Assembly: GCA_947502765.1 (NCBI GenBank)
Contig: CANNBA010000010.1
Coordinates: 1-64,000, forward strand
DNA length: 64,000 bases
Source: BACL11 sp945865535
GTDB lineage: Bacteria > Bacteroidota > Bacteroidia > Flavobacteriales > BACL11
Direction of reading: 5' to 3'
Shown: piece after piece, positions 44,493 to 54,584 of the stretch
Layout: each line of letters opens with the position of its first letter
How positions within the stretch are numbered: position 1 is the stretch's first letter
Notes under the pieces: generated by a model
Told to the model about the DNA's origin: nothing
Seen by the model: the letters and a program-made list of their open reading frames with translations, nothing else
Databases searched by the model: none
Program-made: the position numbers and the translations under genes

Positions 44493-47089
44493 TATAATCC
44501 TATGATCTCTTTGGCTTTATTTAAAGCATTATTAATACCACTAGCATTAGTTCCGCCAGCAGTAGCAAAAAATGGCTGGCCTCCTCCTCCTCCATTAATC
44601 TCTTTGGCTATTTGCCTAATTATTGCTACAGCATCCATTCCTTTAGCAAGTAAATCATCAGTAAGCATAACTGATAATAAGGCCTTCTCTCCTATCTTAG
44701 AGGCCAATACCATGGCTAAATTTTTTTCTTTTCTAAGCTGAAAAGATACATTCTTCATTTCCTCAGCTTCCATTGCTACTTCTTTAGCAATCAATTTAAT
44801 CCCATTTAGCTCAACTGCTGATTTTAAAAGTTCCTCTTTTACATTTCCTGCGCTTGCTTTCTTTAAATCTACTAATTGTTTTTCGAGCTGCTTATTAGAA
44901 GCCACTAATTGTTGAGCTCCAGCCTTTAAATCTTTATTCTTAATTATACCTCCAAGCTCATTTAATAAAATTTCTTTTTCATTTAAGTAATTTAGAGCGT
45001 TTTCAGCTGTTGTCGCTTCTATTCTTCTTATTCCAGATGAAGTAGACCCTTCTGATAAAATTTTAAACAGCCCTATTTCGCCAGTGGCCTTAACATGTGT
45101 TCCTCCGCACAATTCTTTGGATGTATCAAACTGTATCATACGCACAAGATCTTCATATTTTTCACCAAAAAGCATTATTGCTCCTAATTCCTGGGCTTTA
45201 CTTAAAGACAAATTATTGTGTTCATTTAATAAAATATTTGCTAAAATTTTTGCATTTACAGAAGCTTCAATTTTTTGTAAATCTGATTTTTCAATTTTTG
45301 AAAAATGGGTAAAATCAAAACGCAAATAAGAAGGATTAACTAACGATCCTTTTTGTGCTACATGCTCTCCTAAAATAGTTCTTAAACTCTCGTGTAACAA
45401 ATGAGTTGCGGTATGGTTTCTTGCAGATGCTTTTCTATCAGCAGCATTTACTTTTGCAGCAAAATTAGCGCTTACATCATTTGGCAAAGCATCTGTAAAA
45501 TGTACAATTAATTTGTTTTCCTTTTTAACATCAACTATAGCAATACTTTCATTAGAGTTTTCAATAATTCCAGTATCTCCTACTTGACCTCCACCTTCTG
45601 GGTAAAATGGTGTTATATTAAACACCAACTGATACTGCACTCCATCTTGTGATTTAACCTCTCTATACCTAGTAATTTTCACTTCTGTTTCTAAATCATT
45701 ATATCCTACAAATACTACTGTCTCATTTTCAATCAAAACAATCCAATCTCCTTTTTTTATCACTCCAGCTTGTTTTGACCTGTCTTTCTGCTCTTTCATA
45801 GCAATCTCGAACTCTGCTTTATTAAAACTTAAATCCTGCTCGCTTAAAATAAGTGCTGTTAAATCTGATGGAAAACCATAAGTGTCATAAAGTTCAAAAA
45901 CTTGTTTTCCTGAAATTTCCCCAGTAGCTTTTTGAGTGATTTGCTCTATTTTTTTAAGTCCATCAGCCAGAGTTTTCAAAAAAGAATCTTCTTCTTCTTT
46001 TATTACTTTCTGAATTAACTCTTTTTGAGATTTTAACTCAGGGAAGTGCTCTCCCATATGATTTGCAAGCACTTCCACTAGTTCGTGCATAAATGGATCT
46101 TTCAAATTTAAAAAAGTATAGGCGTACCTAACAGCTCTTCTTAAAATTCTTCTGATAACATAACCCGCTTTTACATTTGAAGGCAACTGACCGTCAGCTA
46201 TAGAGAATGCTATTGCCCTGATGTGATCAGCAACAACACGCATTGCAATATCTTGCTTTTCATTATCTCCATAATTCATCTTAGCTTTTGTAGCTATTGC
46301 TTGTATAATTGGCTGGAAAATATCGGTATCATAGCTAGATTTAACTCCTTGCATAATCATTGCAAGACGCTCAAATCCCATTCCAGTATCAACATGATTA
46401 TTTGGTAATGATCTCAGGTTTCCATCTGAAAATCGATTGTATTGCATAAAAACCAAATTCCAAATTTCAATTACTTGGGGATGATCTTTATTTACTAACG
46501 ATTGCCCACTGATTTTTAATCTTTCTGAATCTGTTCTATTATCAAAATGGATTTCAGAACAAGGGCCGCAAGGTCCTGTATCCCCCATTTCCCAGAAATT
46601 ATCTTTCTTATTGCCATTTAAAATTCTATCCTCAGATAAATATTTTTTCCAGAAATTAAAGGATTCATTATCTTTTTCTAAGTTTTCTTCACTAGATCCT
46701 TCAAAAACTGTAACATATAATCTATCTTTATCTAGTTGACAAACATCAACCAAAAATTCCCAAGCCATATTAATAGCATCTTCTTTAAAATAATCCCCAA
46801 AACTCCAAGATCCTAACATTTCGAACATGGTATGGTGGTAAGTATCATGCCCAACTTCTTCTAGATCGTTATGTTTACCAGAAACACGCAAGCATTTTTG
46901 TGAATTTGCAACACGCAACTCTTTTGGCTCAGAATCACCCAAAAAAATATCTTTAAACTGATTCATACCTGCATTTGTAAACATCAAAGTAGGGTCATTT
47001 TTGACTACCATTGGTGCTGATGCGGCAATTTTATGCTGCTGTGATTTAAAGAAATCTAAGTATAACTTTCTGAGTGTATTGGCTTGCAT
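44492..47089 (-). CDS. alaS: Alanyl-tRNA synthetase
   Basis: The 865-residue enzyme charges tRNA-Ala. Class II motifs include MFTNAGMNQFK and the GPCGPCSEIHFD region; the editing domain has HTATHLLHESL (HxxxH) and ELCGGTHV for zinc; the C-terminal oligomerisation part has GGGGGQPFFATAGG. Order and length are standard. Minus strand, divergent from the M23 peptidase gene. Confidence 0.97.
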   Translation of the reverse strand: MQANTLRKLYLDFFKSQQHKIAASAPMVVKNDPTLMFTNAGMNQFKDIFLGDSEPKELRVANSQKCLRVSGKHNDLEEVGHDTYHHTMFEMLGSWSFGDYFKEDAINMAWEFLVDVCQLDKDRLYVTVFEGSSEENLEKDNESFNFWKKYLSEDRILNGNKKDNFWEMGDTGPCGPCSEIHFDNRTDSERLKISGQSLVNKDHPQVIEIWNLVFMQYNRFSDGNLRSLPNNHVDTGMGFERLAMIMQGVKSSYDTDIFQPIIQAIATKAKMNYGDNEKQDIAMRVVADHIRAIAFSIADGQLPSNVKAGYVIRRILRRAVRYAYTFLNLKDPFMHELVEVLANHMGEHFPELKSQKELIQKVIKEEEDSFLKTLADGLKKIEQITQKATGEISGKQVFELYDTYGFPSDLTALILSEQDLSFNKAEFEIAMKEQKDRSKQAGVIKKGDWIVLIENETVVFVGYNDLETEVKITRYREVKSQDGVQYQLVFNITPFYPEGGGQVGDTGIIENSNESIAIVDVKKENKLIVHFTDALPNDVSANFAAKVNAADRKASARNHTATHLLHESLRTILGEHVAQKGSLVNPSYLRFDFTHFSKIEKSDLQKIEASVNAKILANILLNEHNNLSLSKAQELGAIMLFGEKYEDLVRMIQFDTSKELCGGTHVKATGEIGLFKILSEGSTSSGIRRIEATTAENALNYLNEKEILLNELGGIIKNKDLKAGAQQLVASNKQLEKQLVDLKKASAGNVKEELLKSAVELNGIKLIAKEVAMEAEEMKNVSFQLRKEKNLAMVLASKIGEKALLSVMLTDDLLAKGMDAVAIIRQIAKEINGGGGGQPFFATAGGTNASGINNALNKAKEIIGL

Positions 47090-47190
47090 TATCTATCTTT
47101 TTCTTTTAAATTTATAATAAGTAGCTAGAAATCAATAATTTTTAACCCTTATCTAATGCAAAATAAGTAAATTCGCACACTTATTTTAAC

Positions 47191-48162
47191 ATGGCTAAAG
47201 TAAAATATTATTACGATACTAAAACACTAAGCTACAAGCGAATTGAACTTAGTAGGGCAAAAAAGATAAAAACCTTTTTTTATTTTTTTATTGGAAGTGC
47301 TTTTACAGGATTGTTAATGGCAGTTATCTTCTTTCAATTTTTTGATAGCCCAAAAGAAAAAATTCTAAATCGAGAAATAAGACAACTTAGCTCTCAATAT
47401 AAGCTTGTGCAAGATAAATTACAACAAGTAGAGTTAGTACTTGATGAAATTCAACAAAGAGATGACAATATCTATAGAGTCATTTTTGAAGCTGATCCTA
47501 TTCCAACGTCTATACGAAAAGCAGGATATGGCGGGGTGAACAGATATAAAGATTTAGAAGGCTATAACAATTCTGAACTTATTATTGCTACTACTAAAAA
47601 AATTGATCAAATTACAAAACAGCTTTACATCCAATCAAAGTCCTTTGATGATGTCATTGAGCTGGCCAAAAATAAAGCAGTTATGCTCGCTTCAATTCCT
47701 GCAATACAGCCTGTTTCAAATAAAAATTTAAAACAAATGGCAAGTGGATTTGGCATAAGAATTCATCCGATTTATAAAACCCAACAATTTCATGATGGCA
47801 TGGATTTTACAGCAAAAATAGGTACTCCAATTTATGCTACAGGTGATGGCAAAATAGCAAAAGTAGAAAGAAACGCAAGAGGTTATGGAAATCATTTAAT
47901 AATTGATCATGGTTTTGGATACAAAACATTGTATGCCCACATGTCAAAATTCAAAGTAACAATAGGCCAAAAAGTTAACAGAGGAGATGTTATTGGCTAT
48001 GTTGGGAACACAGGATTATCAAGTGGCCCTCATTTGCATTATGAGGTACATAAAAATGGGGAAAAAATTAATCCAGTTAATTTTTATTTTAATGACCTTA
48101 CTCCTGAGCAATATGAAAAGATGCTAGAGATTTCTTCTCAAAACAATCAATCATTTGACTAA
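47191..48162 (+). CDS. M23-family peptidoglycan metallopeptidase with N-terminal membrane anchor
   Basis: An N-terminal helix (about 27-50) anchors the protein in the inner membrane; a coiled coil follows (about 60-95), then the LytM domain with QFHDGMDFTAKIGTPIYA (H-x3-D), YGNHLIIDHGFGYKTLYAHMS and HLHYEVHKNG (HxH). All zinc ligands are present, so it is probably an active endopeptidase that remodels the wall, or a divisome activator. 323 residues; the merR-like gene starts at its last base. Confidence 0.9.
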   Translation: MAKVKYYYDTKTLSYKRIELSRAKKIKTFFYFFIGSAFTGLLMAVIFFQFFDSPKEKILNREIRQLSSQYKLVQDKLQQVELVLDEIQQRDDNIYRVIFEADPIPTSIRKAGYGGVNRYKDLEGYNNSELIIATTKKIDQITKQLYIQSKSFDDVIELAKNKAVMLASIPAIQPVSNKNLKQMASGFGIRIHPIYKTQQFHDGMDFTAKIGTPIYATGDGKIAKVERNARGYGNHLIIDHGFGYKTLYAHMSKFKVTIGQKVNRGDVIGYVGNTGLSSGPHLHYEVHKNGEKINPVNFYFNDLTPEQYEKMLEISSQNNQSFD

Positions 48163-48497
48163 TGACTTTGAATAAAAAGCCAACGGAAAAACTCTTTTAT
48201 AAAATTAGTGAAGTAGCAGAAATGTTTAATGTTAATATCTCAGCAGTTCGTTTTTGGGAAAAAGAATTTGACATCTTAAATCCACATAAAAACAAAAAAG
48301 GAAATCGACTTTTTACACCAAAGGATATTAAAAATATTCAAATTATTTATCATTTACTAAAAGAAAGAGGATTTACTGTTGAAGGAGCTAAAAAGAAATT
48401 GAAGGAAAATAAAACAGATACAATTGACAATATTGAAATTGTAACTCACTTAAAAGAGATAAGAAGTTTTTTGGTAAATCTAAGAGAAGAACTCTAA
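48162..48497 (+). CDS. MerR-family transcriptional regulator
   Basis: The 111-residue protein has the MerR winged helix: KLFYKISEVAEMFNVNISAVRFWEKEFDIL, and the wing region PHKNKKGNRLFTPKDIKNIQ, then a short dimer helix. No metal-binding Cys are present at the usual places, so it is one of the short, effector-less MerR proteins. Its ATG overlaps the stop of the M23 gene. Confidence 0.88.
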   Translation: MTLNKKPTEKLFYKISEVAEMFNVNISAVRFWEKEFDILNPHKNKKGNRLFTPKDIKNIQIIYHLLKERGFTVEGAKKKLKENKTDTIDNIEIVTHLKEIRSFLVNLREEL

Positions 48498-49450
48498 AGG
48501 CATTTCTCATTTAGCAAATAATTTTGTATATAATCCTTTACCCCGCTCTCAACAGTAGTAAAGGGTTTTTTATATCCATTATTTTGTAATTTAGACATTT
48601 GCCTGAATAAAATATTGGTATTTATCACGAATATCAATTGGAGTATCAATGTATGAAATATTACTTTTAAGATCCATTGCATGAAAAGTTGCAGCTACCA
48701 AATCATTAAAAGTACGTGCTTTTCCACTACCAAGATTATAAAGTCCAGTTTGTGATTTTTTAGCCATCATAAAAATAATAACATCAACTACATCTTTTAC
48801 ATATACAAAATCACGCAATTGCTCTCCATCTTTAAACTTAGGATTATGAGATTTAAAAAGTTTCATATCTCCTGTTTTCTTAATCTGATTTACAGCATGA
48901 AAAATAACTGACGCCATTCTTCCTTTATGAAATTCATTAGGTCCTTAAAAAACTTGAATCCGGCCCAAAAAGGAGGTTGGCTATCTTGCTTTAATACCCA
49001 TTTATCAAAATCATTTTTAGAAGTCGCATAAGGCTTAAGAGGTTTTAATTTTTCGACTAAATGATGATCGTCTTCAAAGCCAAATTCACCCAAACCATAA
49101 GTTGCTACTGATGAGGCGTAAACAAAAGGAATATCATTCCCAGCGCATATTTTCCATAAACTTTTTGAATAATTCAGATTTAACTTGTCGAAAATAGCAA
49201 CATCAAATTCAGTAGTATCTGTTCTTGCTCCAATATGATATACTTCTGTTATTTCGTGTGTATTTTGTTGAAACCATGATATGAATTTAGCTCTATTAAT
49301 TTTGCTTTTAAAGAATTTTCCTTTCAAATTTTTGTTTTTTTCAGCATTTGAAAAATCATCCACCAAAATTAAATTCGTTTTATTCAAACTATTTAGTTTG
49401 GCCACCAAACATGAGCCAATAAAGCCTGCTGCACCTGTAACAATTATCAT
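48494..49450 (-). pseudogene. hldD: Decayed ADP-glyceromanno-heptose 6-epimerase (two frameshifting deletions)
   Basis: The gene would encode a short-chain epimerase of LPS heptose synthesis. Starting at ATG 49450 (MIIVTGAAGFIGSCL) the first frame keeps the Rossmann motif and the YxxxK of YATSKNDFDKW, then fails after AGFKFF. The next frame resumes with GPNEFHKGRMASVIFH, so about 7 bases coding the NVY of the usual FNVYGPNE have been lost at 48944-48945. A second break after DIRDKYQYFIQAN needs about 2 more bases (near 48597-48599) to reach MSKLQNNGYKKPFTT in the third frame. Two independent deletions make a real pseudogene more likely than a read error. Confidence 0.85.
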
Positions 49451-49585
49451 ATTACAAAAGTACATTAAAAAATTATACATTTGCTTTAATGAATGAGGCG
49501 CATTTCAAGAGTAGTTAGAGAGTGAAATTAACCACATTCTTTAAAAAAATAAACAACTACTCTTAAGTTATGCAAACCTATTGCT

Positions 49586-50386
49586 ATGCAAAATAAAATT
49601 ATGCAAACACTCTTATTTATAGCAAGATACATCAATTATTTTTTTACTGCAAAAAGCAAGCATAGCGCACAAGCTCCCTTCTTATATGAATTTATCACCA
49701 GAGTGTTAAATGATAAGTCTGAAGGACCGGATTGCAAAAAAATTGAACAATTAAGAAAAGAGTTATGTAAATCAAAGCAAACTATAACAATTACTGATTT
49801 TGGAGCCGGAAGCCATGTAAATAATTCTAAAAACAGAAAAATAAAAGATGTGGCAAAAAATTCTGCTAAAAATTCAAAATTTGGCAAACTTCTTTACAGA
49901 ATAATCCAATTCTACAAGCCTAAAAACATCATAGAATTGGGGACATCATTAGCTATAAGCACGCTATATTTAGCAAAAGCAGACAAAACCTCAAAAGTAT
50001 ACACCTTTGAAGGATGCCCAGAAACAGCCAAAATTGCCCAACAGAATTTTAATAAAATGGATGCTGTAAATATCGATATTACATTAGGTAATTTTCAAAA
50101 TACTCTTCAAGAAAAACTAAAGGAAATCACAACTATTGATTTAGCTTTTATTGATGGGAATCATCAACAGAAGCCTACAATTGCATATTTTGAAGAATGC
50201 TTAAAATATGCCAACAACAATACTATTTTTATTTTTGATGACATCCACTGGTCAAAAGGAATGGAAAATGCCTGGAGTTACATAAAATCACATCAAAAAA
50301 CCACATTAACTGTTGATTTGTTTTATATTGGCATTGTTTTTATAAAATCAGAACTCAGCAAAGAAAATTACACAATACGATTTTAA
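49586..50386 (+). CDS. Class I SAM-dependent methyltransferase
   Basis: The 266-residue protein has a SAM-binding Rossmann fold: IIELGTSLAISTLYLAKA (motif I), VYTFEGCP (acidic end of strand 2), IDLAFIDGNHQQKPTI and FIFDDIHW. It resembles O-methyltransferase-3 type enzymes acting on small molecules or lipids. The first 100 residues are basic and poorly conserved. Substrate unknown. The adenosyltransferase gene starts 2 bases after it. Confidence 0.85.
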   Translation: MQNKIMQTLLFIARYINYFFTAKSKHSAQAPFLYEFITRVLNDKSEGPDCKKIEQLRKELCKSKQTITITDFGAGSHVNNSKNRKIKDVAKNSAKNSKFGKLLYRIIQFYKPKNIIELGTSLAISTLYLAKADKTSKVYTFEGCPETAKIAQQNFNKMDAVNIDITLGNFQNTLQEKLKEITTIDLAFIDGNHQQKPTIAYFEECLKYANNNTIFIFDDIHWSKGMENAWSYIKSHQKTTLTVDLFYIGIVFIKSELSKENYTIRF

Positions 50387-50388
50387 CT

Positions 50389-50934
50389 ATGAAGATTTAC
50401 ACAAAAAAAGGGGATGAAGGGAATACTCAGTTATTAGGTGGAAGTATGGTTAAAAAAAACCATATTAAACTAGAATGCTACGGAACTATTGATGAATTAA
50501 ATGCCTTTATTGGTAATATTTACGATCAAAAAATTAGTGAGTTCCAAAAAGAAATACTGCTAAAAATTCAAAACCAACTTTTTAATTTAGGTTCTTGTAT
50601 CGCATTTGACGGCAAAAAAGAGAATATTAAATTACCAAATGTAACAGAACAAAACATTGAAATGCTAGAAAAAGCAATTGATAAAATGGACGCATCTTTA
50701 CCTATTCTAAAGAATTTTATTCTTCCTTCTGGACTTTCTACAGTATCAAAATGTCATATTGCACGTACAATTTGTAGGAGAGCTGAACGCAATTTAGTTG
50801 CTCTAGGGGAAGAAGAAAAAATTAATCCTTTGCACCTAAAATATCTCAATAGATTATCCGATTATTTATTTGTTTTAGCCCGATTCATTTTAATGGAAAA
50901 CGATATCTCTGCTACTGAGTGGGAAAAAGATTAA
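50389..50934 (+). CDS. ATP:cob(I)alamin adenosyltransferase, PduO type
   Basis: The enzyme makes adenosylcobalamin. Seen: MKIYTKKGDEGNTQLLGGSM at the ATP-binding start, GTIDELNAFIGN, and the helical RTICRRAERNLVAL motif with its Arg pair, then SDYLFVLARF. Length 181 is normal. This implies at least one B12-dependent enzyme in the cell (for example methylmalonyl-CoA mutase), not in this window. Confidence 0.93.
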   Translation: MKIYTKKGDEGNTQLLGGSMVKKNHIKLECYGTIDELNAFIGNIYDQKISEFQKEILLKIQNQLFNLGSCIAFDGKKENIKLPNVTEQNIEMLEKAIDKMDASLPILKNFILPSGLSTVSKCHIARTICRRAERNLVALGEEEKINPLHLKYLNRLSDYLFVLARFILMENDISATEWEKD

Positions 50935-50963
50935 CAAATTCGCCTCTAATTCAATAAAAAATA

Positions 50964-50971
50964 TACTTTTG
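50964..50971 (+). promoter_or_regulatory. Bacteroidota -7 promoter box of the DUF2795 gene
   Basis: TACTTTTG matches TAnnTTTG, 24 bases before the ATG at 50996. Confidence 0.5.
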
Positions 50972-50995
50972 CAAAATACTTAAATAGATATTACA

Positions 50996-51223
50996 ATGTA
51001 TTGGACTTTAGAATTAGCATCAAAATTAGAAGATGCTCCTTGGCCAGCAACAAAAGATGAATTAATTGATTTTGCAATCCGCTCAGGAGCTCCAATGGAA
51101 GTAGTTGAGAACTTGGAAGAGCTAGTGGAAGAAGAGCCTGGAATTCAATGGGAGACTATTGAAGATGTCTGGCCGGACTATCCTACAAAAGATGATTTTT
51201 TCTTTAATGAAGAAGAATATTAA
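50996..51223 (+). CDS. Small DUF2795 protein
   Basis: The 75-residue acidic protein begins MYWTLELASKLEDAPWPATK and carries WPATKDELIDFAIRSG and VVENLEELVE, the DUF2795 pattern found in many Bacteroidota. It has no known role. It is a single-gene unit with its own promoter and terminator, just before secA. Confidence 0.85.
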   Translation: MYWTLELASKLEDAPWPATKDELIDFAIRSGAPMEVVENLEELVEEEPGIQWETIEDVWPDYPTKDDFFFNEEEY

Positions 51224-51224
51224 T

Positions 51225-51250
51225 AAAAAGGTCGAATTCGACCTTTTTTA
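51225..51250 (+). terminator. Rho-independent terminator of the DUF2795 gene
   Basis: AAAAAGGTCG and CGACCTTTTT pair around an AATT loop and end in six T; its symmetry makes it usable on both strands. Confidence 0.9.
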
Positions 51251-51305
51251 TTTTGCGTGCTCTTGTAAAACAGTACCTTTACTCCCTTAAAATTGAAACA
51301 AAAAT

Positions 51306-54300
51306 ATGGCAGGTTTTTTAAATATCTTAGGCAAGCTATTTGGTAACAAATATGATAAAGATGTTAAGGAAATAACTCCTGTTGTTGAAGAAATAAATAA
51401 ACAATGCGAGAATTTAACCTCTTTAACAAATGATGAGCTAAGAAACAAAACCTTAGATTTAAAAAAACAAATTAATGATTTTGTTTCAGGAGAAAGAAAA
51501 GAAATTGAGGTATTAAAAGAAAAAGCCAACTCCAAAGATATCCCTGCTGAGCAAAAGGAAGCCTTATACAAAGAAATAGATGGTCTTGAAAAAACCATTC
51601 TTGAAAAAATTGAAGAAATACTTAACACTATCTTGCCAACTGCATTTGCAGTTGTAAAAGAAACTTCAAGAAGATTTGCTAAAAATGAATCAATAGAAGT
51701 AACTGCATCAGATAATGACAAAGAACTAGCCACAAAAAAAGATTTTGTGAGTGTAACTGGCGAAAAAGCAATCTATCAAACAACTTGGGATGCTGCTGGT
51801 ACTAAAATTAAATGGGACATGGTTCATTATGATGTTCAATTAATTGGAGGTATTGTTTTACATCAGGGGAAAATTGCTGAGATGCAAACTGGGGAAGGGA
51901 AAACTTTATCGGCTACACTTCCTATCTACTTAAATGCACTTACAGGGCTTGGAGTTCATTTGGTAACTGTGAATGACTATCTTGCCAAAAGGGATGCTCA
52001 GTGGATGGGTCCTTTATTTCAATTTCATGGATTGAGTATTGATTGTATTGACAATCATCAACCAAATTCTGATGCAAGAAGAGATGCCTATCTAGCAGAT
52101 ATCACTTATGGTACAAATAACGAATTTGGATTTGATTACCTTAGAGATAATATGGCTAAACGCCCTGAGGATTTAGTCCAAAGAAAATTGCATTACACTA
52201 TTGTTGATGAGGTAGATTCTGTACTTATTGATGACGCTCGTACGCCTCTTATTATTTCAGGTCCTACTCCACAAGGAGATAAGCATGAATACAATGAATA
52301 CAAACATAAAGTAGACCAGTTAATAAATGCTCAAAGAACATTTGTTACTACTGTAATTGCTGATGCAAAAAAACTTTTAACTGAAGGTGATACTGAAAAA
52401 GGAGGACTGAATCTTTTAAGAGCTTTTAGAGGATTACCAAAAAATAAAGCGCTTATTAAATTCTTATCAGAAGAAGGGATAAGAGCTCAATTACAAAAAA
52501 CGGAAAACTTTTATATGCAAGATCAAAATAAGGAAATGCACAAGGTAGATGCAGAACTTTATTTTGTAATTGATGAAAAATCAAACGCTATCGAGTTGAC
52601 TGAAAAAGGGCTAGAGCTCATAACAAGTTCAACCGAAAATAAAGATTTCTTTGTGTTGCCTGATGTTGGAGGAAGTATTGCTGAAATTGATAAATCTGAC
52701 AAAACAGACATCCAAAAAGCACAAGCTAAAGATGAAACTCTAAGAGACTTTGCGGTAAAAAGTGAGAGAGTACATACCATCAACCAATTGCTAAAAGCAT
52801 ATACTCTATTTGAAAAAGATGTAGAATATGTAATCATGGACAACAAAGTGAAAATTGTTGACGAGCAAACTGGTCGTATTATGGAAGGAAGGAGATACTC
52901 TGATGGACTGCATCAAGCAATTGAAGCTAAAGAAAATGTAAAAGTAGAAGCTGCAACACAAACTTATGCAACAATTACTTTACAAAATTACTTTAGAATG
53001 TATGATAAAATTTCTGGGATGACTGGTACGGCTGAAACTGAAGCTGGAGAATTCTGGGAAATTTATAAATTAGATGTGGTGGCTATCCCTACAAACAAAC
53101 CAATTGTTAGGGCTGATAAAGAGGATTTGGTTTACAAAACAAATCGCGAAAAATACAATGCTGTAATTGAAGATATTGCAACCCTTACTGAGCAAGGAAG
53201 ACCTGTATTAGTAGGGACGACATCTGTGGAAATATCAGAGTTACTAAGTACTATTCTCAGAAAAAGAGGAATTAAGCACAATGTACTAAATGCAAAAATG
53301 CACCAAAGAGAAGCCGATATTGTGGCTGAAGCTGGTAAAGACAGTGCAGTTACTATTGCAACAAATATGGCTGGTAGAGGTACGGACATTAAATTATCAG
53401 ATCAGGTTAAAACTGCTGGAGGCTTGGCTATAATTGGAACTGAACGACATGATTCCAGAAGAGTTGATAGGCAGCTAAGAGGTAGATCAGGAAGACAAGG
53501 AGATCCTGGTTCTTCTCAATTTTATATTTCTCTTGAAGATAAATTGATGCGATTATTCGGATCAGAAAGAATCGCAAAACTTATGGATAGAATGGGGCTT
53601 GAAGAAGGGGAAGTAATCCAGCATTCTATGGTGAGCAAATCCATTGAAAGAGCTCAGAAAAAAGTAGAGGAAAACAATTTTGGGACAAGAAAAAGACTGT
53701 TGGAATATGATGATGTAATGAACCAACAAAGAGAAGTTATTTATAAAAAAAGACGACATGCTTTACATGGAGAAAGAATGTCTCTTGATGTCTTAAACAT
53801 GATTTACGATACTTGTGAAAATATAGTTGATGAACTCCACCAAGCAAAAGATTATGATGCTTTTAAACTTGATTTAATCAGACTATTAGCAACCGAAAGC
53901 CCAGTATCTGAAGATGAATTTAAAGATCTATCTACTGATGCAATCACTGAAAAAGTATTTGCCAGTTGTTATAAATCATATCAAAATAAATCAGAAACAA
54001 TTGCTAAGCAAGCATTTCCTGTTATTAAAGATGTTTATGAAAATCAGTCCGCTACTTATGAAAATATAGTAATCCCTTTTACGGATGGATTAAAAACTTT
54101 ACAAGTAGTAACCAACCTCAAAGAAGCACACGATACTGAAGGTAGTAATATCTCAGAGGCAATTGAAAAAAGTGTTACCCTTGCAATAATAGATGATATA
54201 TGGAAGGAGCACTTAAGAGAGATGGATGACTTGAAGCAGTCAGTACAAAATGCGGTCTACGAACAGAAAGATCCTCTATTAATTTACAAATTTGAATCCT

Positions 54301-54584
54301 TTAATTTATTTAAATCTCTTATTGGAAAAGTAAATAAAGACATTGTTTCTTTCTTGCTAAAATCGGGCTTACCATCACAGGTAAATGCCAGACAAGAACA
54401 AAATCCAAAACTACAAAATACAAACCTTCAAATGAGCAGGCCTGAATCTGTTGTACAAAACCCAAACAATCCTCACCAGCAAAAACCAAAAGCACAACCA
54501 ATAAGAGCTGAGGAAAAGATAAATAGAAATGCTGAGTGTCCTTGCGGAAGTGGTAAGAAATATAAAAAATGTCACGGCAGCTAG
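51306..54584 (+). CDS. secA: Preprotein translocase ATPase SecA
   Basis: SecA drives proteins through SecYEG. The 1092 residues show Walker A MQTGEGKTLSATLP, the DEAD-type IVDEVDSVLIDDARTPLIIS, helicase motifs VGTTSVEISELLS, TIATNMAGRGTDIKL and GRSGRQGDPGSSQFYISLEDKLMRLFG, and a C-terminal SEC-C zinc motif ECPCGSGKKYKKCHGS. It is longer than E. coli SecA (901), partly from inserts around 330-440, as is usual in Bacteroidota. The DUF3089 gene starts inside its end. Confidence 0.98.
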   Translation: MAGFLNILGKLFGNKYDKDVKEITPVVEEINKQCENLTSLTNDELRNKTLDLKKQINDFVSGERKEIEVLKEKANSKDIPAEQKEALYKEIDGLEKTILEKIEEILNTILPTAFAVVKETSRRFAKNESIEVTASDNDKELATKKDFVSVTGEKAIYQTTWDAAGTKIKWDMVHYDVQLIGGIVLHQGKIAEMQTGEGKTLSATLPIYLNALTGLGVHLVTVNDYLAKRDAQWMGPLFQFHGLSIDCIDNHQPNSDARRDAYLADITYGTNNEFGFDYLRDNMAKRPEDLVQRKLHYTIVDEVDSVLIDDARTPLIISGPTPQGDKHEYNEYKHKVDQLINAQRTFVTTVIADAKKLLTEGDTEKGGLNLLRAFRGLPKNKALIKFLSEEGIRAQLQKTENFYMQDQNKEMHKVDAELYFVIDEKSNAIELTEKGLELITSSTENKDFFVLPDVGGSIAEIDKSDKTDIQKAQAKDETLRDFAVKSERVHTINQLLKAYTLFEKDVEYVIMDNKVKIVDEQTGRIMEGRRYSDGLHQAIEAKENVKVEAATQTYATITLQNYFRMYDKISGMTGTAETEAGEFWEIYKLDVVAIPTNKPIVRADKEDLVYKTNREKYNAVIEDIATLTEQGRPVLVGTTSVEISELLSTILRKRGIKHNVLNAKMHQREADIVAEAGKDSAVTIATNMAGRGTDIKLSDQVKTAGGLAIIGTERHDSRRVDRQLRGRSGRQGDPGSSQFYISLEDKLMRLFGSERIAKLMDRMGLEEGEVIQHSMVSKSIERAQKKVEENNFGTRKRLLEYDDVMNQQREVIYKKRRHALHGERMSLDVLNMIYDTCENIVDELHQAKDYDAFKLDLIRLLATESPVSEDEFKDLSTDAITEKVFASCYKSYQNKSETIAKQAFPVIKDVYENQSATYENIVIPFTDGLKTLQVVTNLKEAHDTEGSNISEAIEKSVTLAIIDDIWKEHLREMDDLKQSVQNAVYEQKDPLLIYKFESFNLFKSLIGKVNKDIVSFLLKSGLPSQVNARQEQNPKLQNTNLQMSRPESVVQNPNNPHQQKPKAQPIRAEEKINRNAECPCGSGKKYKKCHGS

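Noticed and set aside
48591..48917. A 108-residue minus-strand protein and a 62-residue one beside it as separate genes
   Set aside because: They are consecutive pieces of hldD in different frames and lack their own starts and promoters.
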